Part shown: positions 56,241-64,000 of the stretch, in pieces
How positions within the stretch are numbered: position 1 is the stretch's first letter
How the letters are laid out: each line of letters starts with the position of its first letter
Assembly (NCBI GenBank): GCA_921293015.1
Contig: OV121088.1
Location: forward strand, 20,311,645-20,375,644
DNA from: Phorcus lineatus
Taxonomy: Eukaryota > Mollusca > Gastropoda > Trochida > Trochidae
Direction: 5' to 3'
Length of the DNA stretch: 64,000 nt
The notes under the pieces: model-generated
What the model saw: the letters and a program-made list of their open reading frames with translations, nothing else
Told to the model about the DNA's origin: nothing
The model's database searches: none
Translations under genes and position numbers: made by a program

Positions 56241-57275
56241 GGACCATCATTCCTGATACAAATGCCTGAACAATGGCCATCAGCGGGGACCGTTCCCCAA
56301 GTGACGGACATGTCTGACACTGAACCTGAACTGCGTAAGACAACAGTTTTGTTCCATACTGATGTGAAACGCCTTCCAGATCCTACCAAGTACAACACCT
56401 TTGACGACTTGGTGAATGCATACATCGAGTGTGTTGACGGGGCGGCCGAGAGACCTATCTGTGATGTTGAGGCGATGCTCTTTCATAGAGTCAAAGAGGA
56501 GTGCTTTCCTGATGAAGTTAAGGCTCTCAAAGCAAAAAAACCAGTGCTGACGACCAGAAGGTTGTTGGGGTTAGCACCAGATTATGAGTTTGACTCACAT
56601 CTAATCTGGGTAGGAGGTAGGCTCAGAGAAGCCGAGGCCATTCCTGAGAATGTGAAACACCCAGTTGTGCTTGATCCAAACCACCAGATCACCAAATTGT
56701 TAATTAAGCGATATGATGAGATGCTCAAACACTATGGACCTGAGAGACTGTTAGCCGAGATCCGCAGGTAATTCTGGATCCTACGAGGCCGTGAAGCTAA
56801 AACAGTGAAGAAACACCAAAGGGAATGTTTTGAGTGTCAAAGACATTGTGCTACGCCAAAGCTACCTAAGATGGCAAATCTACCCAAGGCCAGACTGAGA
56901 CTGTACAAGCCTGCTTTCTATTCTACCGGTGTTGACTGCTATGGTCCAATGTGGGTGAAGGTTGAGCGGAAGCAGGAGAAACGTTGGGGAATTGTCTTTA
57001 AGTGCATGACGACAAGAGCAGTGAACCTAGACTTACTTGAAAACATGGATGCTGATGCTTTCCTTATGAGTGTGCGGAGGTTTGTATCCCACTGAGGAAA
57101 ACCACACGAGATCTTATCAGACTATGGTACTAACTTCAAGGGAGGTGAATCTGAACTGATGGAGGCCTTTGAAGCTATGAACCCCACGATCCGTGATCAG
57201 CTGACACCCTTTAAGATCATATTTAAGTACAATCCACCTTGTGCACCACACTTCGGTGGAGTGTGGGAAAGGGAA
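56241..57275 (+). pseudogene. BEL/Pao integrase remnant
   Basis: Linker and zinc-binding region (GGRLREAEAIPENVKHPVVL, then HYGPERLLAEIRR and CFECQR), then the DDE core: Asp in GVDCYGPMWV, Asp in ILSDYGTNFKGG and Glu in PHFGGVWERE. Two in-frame nonsense codons interrupt it, TAA at 56769-56771 and TGA at 57093-57095. There are no frameshifts, so it is fairly young. Directly after the Glu the frame runs without a stop into the endonuclease of an inserted LINE. Confidence 0.87.
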
Positions 57276-58825
57276 TTTGTATCAGTGTACATGTATCATA
57301 GAGAAGATGTTATGCTCATCACTGGAGACTTCAATTCAAGAGTAGGGGATGCTGCTGATTACATTGAAGGTGTTTATTGTGTTCCGACTAGACATGTTTT
57401 AGATCAAACAGAAAATGCACATGGTTCCTACCTAACTGATTTCCTTATCGACACCACTTTGTGTATGCTAAATGGGAGATTGGGATGTAATGATTTTACG
57501 TACGTTACTCCTCAAGGGAGGTCAGTGATAGACTATATTGTTGTCCCCCAGGAACAACTTCACATGTTCACAGATTTCTATGTCCATCCCATATCAGCAT
57601 TGATAAACAGTTTACAAGTCAGTGTACCGTTGTCTATACCCGGACATTCTATGTTGTCGGCTAATCTGTGTACATCAGGCTTCATGAATACTCACAAGCC
57701 AAATAATATAGAAGACCAACATAAACCACAACCCAACTGTAAACCAGCATTCAAACTTAACAGCTTTCCAAATGATTTTTTATACACAAAAGAGACAGAA
57801 GAAGCTCTCGTATCAAGCATCAAGAAAATAGATCATAACCTATAAGTAATGAGAGATATTGATGTAGCCTATGGAGAGTTTCACTGTCTGCTGATGAATG
57901 AGCTTGAGAAGCGGGTACCACATAAACATACCGGACCCCACCATGGAAGGAAACATAAATGTCAAACCAACCCATACTGGGACAATCATTTACAGGATGA
58001 ATGGAAGAAAGTATGTGTCAGTGAAAGAGCTTGGCTGAAATGTAAGTTTTCAGCAGGCAAGAAAAAACTAAGACATGAATTTCAAACAAAACGAAACTTA
58101 TTTGATAAACTCCACAGGAAATACAAACGAAAACATCAACTTGATAAGCAAGAATCATGGACGTCATTACTTAATGAACATTGTGATAGAGACTTTTGGA
58201 GAAAAATTGGACAACTTGGCATTGGTAAAGACAGAAAATCAATTATACCAATGGAAGTGCTAAATCCAGATGGAATCCTCACAACAAATATTGAAGAAGT
58301 TCTGTGGCAGTGGAAACAGGACTATGATAAACTATTTAACGAAAATACAGACTTTGAGGACTCCCCGTTTATTCAGCAAATTAGATCGGAATTACACGAT
58401 ATGGAAAACGGTGAGAAAGAATGTGAAAAGGAGGACGACATAACATCTATTAATGGACCAATCACACTGGAAAAAGTAAAAGTAGCTGTAAACCACGCAA
58501 AGACAAATAAAGAAGTGGGTCGACGAACTACCCGCAGAAGCACTTAAAAATCCCAACTGTATCAAGTTGCTGCATAAGATATTCACCTACTGTTTTGAAA
58601 ATGGAACCACCCCAAACCAGTGGAGACATGGTATTATACACCCTATTGTCAAACCTGGGAGTACCGACCTTAGAAAACCGTCAACTTTTAGAGCTATTAC
58701 CTTCATATCTGTGCCATGCAAACTGTATTGCTACATTTTGAACCAGAGACTGTCAAATGTCTTGGAAAATAATGACGGATTTCGAAGAAGAAGGAGGTGT
58801 CACGAACATATATACACACTGTTTT
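57271..58825 (+). pseudogene. Outer LINE: endonuclease and start of reverse transcriptase
   Basis: Endonuclease motifs: MLITGDFNSRVGD (catalytic Asp/Asn), then NDFTYVTPQGRSVIDYIVV, the usual C-terminal signature. A TAA at 57843-57845 follows HNL in frame, after which a basic linker (KRKHQLDKQESW, FWRKIGQLG) leads to the reverse transcriptase start DELPAEALKN, WRHGIIHPIVKPGS, FRAITFISVPCKL and RLSNVLEN. A frameshift lies near 58516. The frame breaks off at CHEHIYTLF where the antisense LINE begins. Confidence 0.82.
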
Positions 58826-58826
58826 A

Positions 58827-61430
58827 ATAATAATAATAATAATAATGAACTTGTATAGCGCCCAATCCGAGCAGCATGGCTCTGGATCAGTTGCAAGTGC
58901 TTATATGATGTGGTCTGTATGAGGAGGGAGTTTGAGTAGTCGAGTCTTGAGGTGACATATGAATGAACCAGCACTTTGGTTGTTTCTGTATCCAAATATT
59001 TTCTGAGTTTTCCGATGTTTCTTAGGTTGTTTTTGCAGACCTTGCAGTGACAAGTGCTTGTCGATCACTTGACATTGTCTTTTCAAAGCACATGCCAAGA
59101 TTTTTCAACTCTGACACAGGTGTTACAGTGACATCGCCGACAGAGAGTGGTTTTGGAACGATCTTCTGAAGCTGCTGCTTTGTACCCAGGATCATGAACT
59201 CAGTCTTATCCATGATCAACTTCAGGAAGTTACACCTCATCCACTTCTCGAGTTCAGATATGCATGCTTCGATTCTCATCTGTGATGTTGCAAGATGAAC
59301 TGGTTTGACAAACAGATACAACTGATTATCGTCTGCATAAAGATGGAAATGCAGGTCAACATTTCTGATGATCATGCCTAAAGGATAGATGTACACGGAA
59401 AAAAGAACTGGTCCAAGGACAGATCCCTGTTGAACACCGTGTTCTACAGTCCACCTTCACTTGCATTGAACGGTTGCTGAGATACGACAAGAACCATTCA
59501 AGAACGGTTCCCGACAGTCCAAAAGTGTGTTCAAGCCGTGCCAGAAGGATCTTGTGGTCGACAGTACCAAATGCCGAAGAGAGGTCTAGCATCACCAGGA
59601 GAACTATGTTCTGTTGGTCCATTGCCCTGAGGATGTCGTTTTGAACACGGAGTAGATCTGTCTCTGTGGAGTGTCTTTTTCTATATGCTGATTGGAAGAT
59701 CTCGCACAATTCATGTTTTTTCAGATGCTGGTTCAAGCGGGTCATGACTACCTTCTCCAATACCTTTGAGATAAACGGGAGGTTGGAAATGGGTCGGTAG
59801 TTTTGTAGTGCTGAGGTGTCTAGTTTGGGTTTCTTTAGTATTGGGGTGATCACAGCATGCTTGAAGTTTGTTGAAACTTCTAAATCTTCTCTTTGACGGA
59901 GGAGATACATTCTTTAAGCAGCCAGGTCGGAATAGGGTCGAGGTCACAAGATTTTACTTGTGAGTTTTTGATGGTTTTCTCAATTTCATCAAATGTTTTT
60001 TAAACGAAGGTTTTCCATGGTTCATTATGGTAGGTCTTGTCCGAATCCAGGGCATTGATTTCTGGAACACATTGTTGAGATTAAAGAGAATGTCGTAATT
60101 TGACGACCTTGTCAATGAAGAACTGTGATAGTTCAATGGTTAGTTGTTTTGCTTCACATTTTGATCTTATTGTCTGGTCAGTCTTTGACTTTGTCATTCT
60201 CTTTGTGATGGAGTAGAGTTGTTTAGAGTTTCCTTTCGATTGGGTAACAGAATTTCTGACATATTGAAGCTTTGCTGTCTGGATTAGACTATTAACTTTG
60301 TTTCTTGCTATACAATAAATTTGCCAGTTGATTTGTGTTTCTTGACGTCGCCATGTTTTCTCGGGTTGTCTTCTATCATGTTTTGCTGTATATATTTCCT
60401 CTGTCATCCACTCTGAATTTGGTCTTATGATTATTTTCTTCGTTTTCCGAAGAGCATGTTTGTCTAAGGCAGCTGTAAGCACATGATTGTAGGAGGTTAC
60501 ATGATCTTCACATGATAGCATGAGATTCGGTGCAGAGCATAGTAAAGGAAGTACACTATTGAGGTCCTCACAGAAGTTGTCTTTGTTGATTGATCTGTTT
60601 TTTCTATAAGTCACAGTTTTCCATTGTGCGGCAGGTTTTTCAAATGTCAGATTACAGAAAACACTTTTATGATCTGAGAAACAGTGGTCTTAAACATCAA
60701 CTGAAGAGATAATGTTGTTATCTTCTGTACTAATTACAAGATCCAGTGTGTGACCACGGATGTGGGTTGCCCTCTGAACATATTGCTTAAGGCCAAGTGT
60801 GTATATAAGCTGTTGAAATCTACAAGCAAGCGGATTATCTGACTTTTCCATATGAATGTTGAAATCACCAGTCATAATGTAATTTGCTCCAGATGAGATG
60901 GTTACTCTAGAAGATCTGATAGATCCAGTATGATCTCGTCAGTGGTGGAAGAGTTTTTTGTGATGATGGGAATCTATACACCGCAAAAGGTTTAAGGAGA
61001 ATTGAGTTGATTGTGATACTTGCATCGAGATGTTGAAGAGAGTTCATGTTTCTCTGGTTACTGTTCAATTTAGAAACGGAAAGCTGAGATTTGTAAAGAA
61101 AAGCAATACCGCCTCCACGTCTCTTCTGTCTGTTGCAAGTTAGTAGTGAATAACCTTTTGGAACTAGCTCGTTCGCAACAACGTTGTGATGATCAGCAAG
61201 CCAGGTTTCAGTTATAACACAAATGTCAACGTTGTTGTCAAGAACATATTCATGCAGTTCACTTGCTTTGTTTCTCACAAATCTTGCGTTTAGTATGCAC
61301 ATCACAAATCCATTTTTATTAGTTAAGGTCTTTTGGGTTTTTACCAGATATTTCTTTACTTTTTTACCGGCTCTGCAGGCTCTTTTTCTTTTCCGCTTTT
61401 TAAAAACTATGTAATACTTTTCACTTGTCC
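58827..61430 (-). mobile_element. CR1/L2-like LINE inserted in the outer LINE
   Basis: 5'-truncated copy on minus. The 3' end lies at 58827 with an (ATT)n tail and the sequence GGGCGCTATACAAGTTCATT just before it. Its insertion separates CHEHIYTLF from the continuation of the outer LINE's reverse transcriptase; only a few T residues could be a target duplication. Confidence 0.82.
58850..61370 (-). pseudogene. CR1/L2-like endonuclease-reverse transcriptase, frameshifted
   Basis: Endonuclease pieces: LNARFVRNKASEL, DICVITETWL, RRGGGIAFLYKS, MTGDFNIHMEK and THIRGHTLDLVIS. Reverse transcriptase: NYRPISNLPFISKVLEKVV, QSAYRKRHSTETDLL, VMLDLSSAFGTVDHKIL (the second Asp of the usual AFDTVDH is Gly), VLEWFLSYLSNR and FHLYADDNQLY (motif C), then KTEFMILGTKQQL, VSELKNLGM and SRLDYSNSLL. 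Frame changes fall near 60900, 60680, 60080 and 59400. The text pattern is that of the CR1/L2 group. Confidence 0.82.
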
Positions 61431-62455
61431 AGGACAGGAGAACGTCAAATCAATCAACTTATGCTGGCTTCGTTGACCTCAGGAAAGCTTTCGATAATGT
61501 GGATTGCGATTGCATGTGGTACAAGTTAACGGTAGAATATATGACTCAATAAGATCCCTCTACTCAGATGTACAGTGTTCAGTTAGAGTAAACGGCTATC
61601 AAACTTCAAGTTTCAGACTATCTAGGGTTGTGAAACAGGGATGTTCATTGTCACCTTCATTGTTTTCAATATATATCAACGACTTGGTAGATGATATTAA
61701 CTCTCTCAATTGTGGATTACAAATTGACAACGTCTCAATCTCGTCATTGTTATTCGCGGACGACATTGTGTTGTTAGCCCCGAATGAGGAGAGTCTACAG
61801 TCAATGTTGAACACTGTTGACCAGTGGTGTACAAAGTGGCGACTCAAAGTGAACTCCGATAAAACTAAGGTTTTCGTCTTAACAACTGTCAAGCTACACC
61901 CTTTAAATTTTCATGTGGAAATGAAACCATTGAAACAGTTGATAGATATAAATATTTAGGACTGTGGTTTGATGAATATTTAGATCTTCGTGTAACAGTG
62001 AGAGAAATTTCTAAATCAGCAAGTCGGGCTTTATCGTGTTCACAGACCAAGTGAATTGAAGCAGGATGGATGACATACGAGACATTCACTAAATTGTACG
62101 AAACGCTTGTTCAACCAGTATTATTATATGGATCGGCAATATGGGGTACTAAAGAACATAGCTGCATAACTCAGTTCAAAGCAGAGCTTGTAGATTTTTT
62201 CTTGGGCTCAATCGTTTTACTTCTAATTGTGCAATTTGTGGTGAAATGGGATGGAAAAGTTGCCTGACAAAACAACGTATTGAAATATTCAGATTTTTCT
62301 CCAAACTAACAGTACAGGAAAATACCATATCAAAGAGAGTGTTAAGATGGTCTCGTCGGAAAAGAAAGTCTTGGATTTACAAAGTTACCTCCCTTGCAGC
62401 GAAAATGTCAATAAAAATTGACATGATTAATTCATCTACACCAACAAACTTTTAA
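61431..62455 (+). pseudogene. Outer LINE: remainder of reverse transcriptase
   Basis: Resumes with STYAGFVDLRKAFDNVD (motif A), then, after a frame change, SVRVNGYQTSSF, VKQGCSLSPSLFSIYINDLV and SSLLFADDIVLLAP (motif C, both Asp present), and WRLKVNSDKTKV. Shifted pieces follow: KYLGLWFDEYL, LYETLVQPVLLYGSAIWG and RQRIEIFRFF-like text to 62455. Frame changes occur near 61505 and after 61900. The family is an endonuclease-bearing LINE common in molluscs; the clade is not assigned. Confidence 0.82.
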
Positions 62456-62459
62456 CCCA

Positions 62460-63376
62460 AATGCAGTGTCCCGAAATTCAGCAGAACCTAGCTAGTTGTA
62501 TTGACAAAATGTTCCAGAGAAGGAAACATTTTATTAAATGAGGATATTTTTCTTTTACAATGGGTTTATCAGTATAATGTATATATAACTTTATAAATCT
62601 TGTGATCGTTTTATATGTGTTATATATGTGTATATTTTATATGTATATTTTTATAATAATGTGTTTATGCATTTATGTAAGTCTTCTTCTTTTTTTTTCA
62701 ATTTTTTTTATCAGTATCTAATGTAGGGTATATATGTATCAGGTTCATTAATTGTGAGAATTGAACGAATTGAGTTAAATAGAATGTATGTCTTAATATA
62801 TGTATGCATTAATGCATGTATTTTATGTGTATGTGTGTATAAGTGCCGTAGGAATACATGCATGAATATATATATGTATGTTTGTACGTATGTATTTGTA
62901 AGTGTATGTATGTATGTGTGTGTGTGTGCGTGCGTGCGTGCGTGTGTGTGTGTTTGTGAGTGTGTGTGAGTGATGTGTGCGTGTAGGTGTATGTAGTTGT
63001 GCACGTGTATAGTACTATTAGTAGGCATGTATGAATTTATGTGTAAATGTTGGTATAAGGGAATCTATGGATCATTGTGATTGTCTATATGTCTGTATTG
63101 GTGTGATTAGGGTTTGGCGGGTTGGGTGGGGAATTAGTATGGAAGTAAGGGCGAGTGTATGAAAAAAGGGTTTATGAAATATTCAGTTTTTATTTTCTTA
63201 AATTGGTGAAAACTTTTAAACTGTAACCATTTATTTCATCTTTACATAATTTTACAACATTATATGTGATTTTATGGTATTGTCTTTTATAGCCTTTCGG
63301 CGGCTCGTATATTTTATTTCTTATTGTATCAAAACAAAATGTGTATGACCTCTTTGTATGTACAAGATGATACGGT
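62460..63376 (+). other. 3' region of the outer LINE, low complexity
   Basis: Non-coding. It contains a TATG/TGTG-rich microsatellite at about 62830-62995 that gives spurious long frames on both strands, then TTTCGGCGGCTCGTAT before the AATAAA signal. Confidence 0.6.
62830..62995 (+). repeat. TG/TATG-rich microsatellite
   Basis: GTATGTATGTGTGTGTGTGC, CGTGCGTGCGTGTGTGTG and similar runs. Confidence 0.92.
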
Positions 63377-63398
63377 AATAAACAAATTCTCTCTCTCT

Positions 63399-63524
63399 AT
63401 GTTTTCATGTCAATCAATCAATGTTTATTTATGAATGAGGCCATTCAGCCCATATTACATAAGTACAATTCAATAAAATATATATGGTCAACAGTATAAT
63501 AATTCATACTGTATGTTACACTCT
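63399..63524. other. Short spacer between the LINE and TTAA-element copy C
   Basis: Includes a CAATCAATCAATG run. Nothing else recognised. Confidence 0.4.
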
Positions 63525-64000
63525 GGTTTTCATGTCATTGATCGTTAAATTCAAAGACAGGTATATCAATATAATATATGTTAGCTAAATACAAACGGAT
63601 AATCCACTAAGTACTAAGTTGTCATGAAAGTGAAGTGAAAGAAAATAAATTTGTTTACATTGTCTCCCGTTTATTACAAAAACTTTCATTTCTCGAGACA
63701 ATTTAGAACTTTATATCGATAAATACATGATATAACACTACGACCAAGTTCTTAACCTTTTTGATATAAACACACCCAAGAAAACCGCGTCCAAGGATTG
63801 TCACAGTCCAATCAAAATGGATTTGATGACTAAGAAGGAAAGTTGATGTCTATTTTGCTGTTGAATTAGAACATCAAAGGGCTGACGACTAGCACGTCAC
63901 ACACTGGGCTTGGCTTCGATGATTTTGTTTAAGCGTTCGCCAGTCTCAATAGGCGGATATCCAAAACAGGGGTATGAAAGGTCTCCTAGTAGTCGAATTA
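63525..64000. mobile_element. TTAA element, copy C, cut by the window edge
   Basis: Matches 15360-16014 in order (TTTTCATGTCATTGATCGTTA, ACTAAGTACTAAGTTGTCAT, AAAACCGCGTCCAAGG, GTCTCCTAGTAGTCGAATTA) with internal deletions. It continues beyond the window. Confidence 0.85.

Larger units (their letters stand above)
55612..57275 (+). mobile_element. BEL/Pao LTR retrotransposon fragment
   Basis: 5'-truncated within the reverse transcriptase tail and 3'-truncated by a LINE after the integrase Glu. No LTR is present. Confidence 0.85.
57271..63398 (+). mobile_element. LINE (APE-type endonuclease/reverse transcriptase), 5'-truncated, split by another LINE
   Basis: Begins inside the endonuclease domain, immediately after BEL integrase sequence, and ends with AATAAA (63377) and a TCTCTCTCTCT tail. 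Coding parts are 57271-58825 and 61431-62455, then a long AT- and TG-rich 3' region. The antisense LINE at 58827-61430 interrupts it. Confidence 0.8.

Noticed and set aside
62711-63028. 105-residue His/Thr-rich frame on minus and its plus-strand counterpart
   Set aside because: Low-complexity translation of a TG/TATG microsatellite in the LINE 3' region.
1-64000. Bacterial operons, CRISPR arrays, rRNA genes, promoters with Shine-Dalgarno sites
   Set aside because: The window is plainly animal nuclear DNA with spliced genes and eukaryotic transposons; the repeats are tandem satellites or inverted repeats, not spacer-repeat arrays.

Overview
This is nuclear DNA from an animal. It is AT-rich, its genes are split by GT-AG introns, and most of its length is transposon relics of many classes. 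The mix points to a lophotrochozoan, most likely a bivalve mollusc: pearl/Helentron-like tandem arrays with ACGG microsatellites, DIRS-type, Ty3/Gypsy, BEL/Pao and two kinds of non-LTR retroelement, tRNA-derived SINEs, PIF/Harbinger, MULE-like, and many hairpin repeats. The species is an inference; nothing here names it.

Only one host gene can be named: the first two coding exons of THOC3 (THO/TREX complex subunit 3), on the minus strand at 36127-36303 and 21665-21821. They are separated by a 14.3 kb intron that has absorbed a complete PIF/Harbinger transposon, a 41-bp satellite, a pearl-like array, a TTAA MITE and other repeats. The later THOC3 exons were not found and must lie beyond the left edge. 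A second possible gene of unknown function shows three small exons on the minus strand at 39437-40700. It sits inside a 3 kb segment bounded by roughly 75-105 bp inverted repeats.

Layout. 1-7.8 kb: repeats only, including a TTAA MITE piece, a 145-bp tandem array with an ACGG tail, and a 1 kb near-perfect palindrome (5407-6410). 7.8-14.2 kb: a stretch bounded by inverted AAACGTT-rich ends. 14.2-18.8 kb: a decayed DIRS-like element on the minus strand, its tyrosine recombinase split by a 1.6 kb TTAA element. 18.9-36.3 kb: dispersed repeats and the THOC3 intron; the Harbinger element (23627-28616) carries a Myb/SANT-like gene on plus and a HARBI1-like transposase on minus, both with frameshifts. 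36.4-42.2 kb: hairpins and the inverted-repeat segment. 42.2-45.4 kb: a DNA transposon whose left end was hit by a SINE. 46.2-49.1 kb: a decayed Ty3/Gypsy element. 50.4-52 kb: a second copy of the TTAA element, itself carrying a TTAA MITE. 53.2-55.6 kb: a tyrosine-recombinase fragment and a PHD-like/MULE-like relic with a SINE. 55.6-63.4 kb: a truncated BEL/Pao element, interrupted by a LINE that is itself interrupted by an antisense CR1/L2-like LINE. 63.5-64 kb: a third TTAA-element copy cut by the window edge.

The window therefore records a layered history of insertions. The clearest layers are Harbinger into satellite, TTAA element into DIRS recombinase, TTAA MITE into TTAA element, SINE into a DNA-transposon end, and LINE into LINE into BEL. 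I saw no intact autonomous element, no CRISPR array, no rRNA and no genuine tRNA gene.
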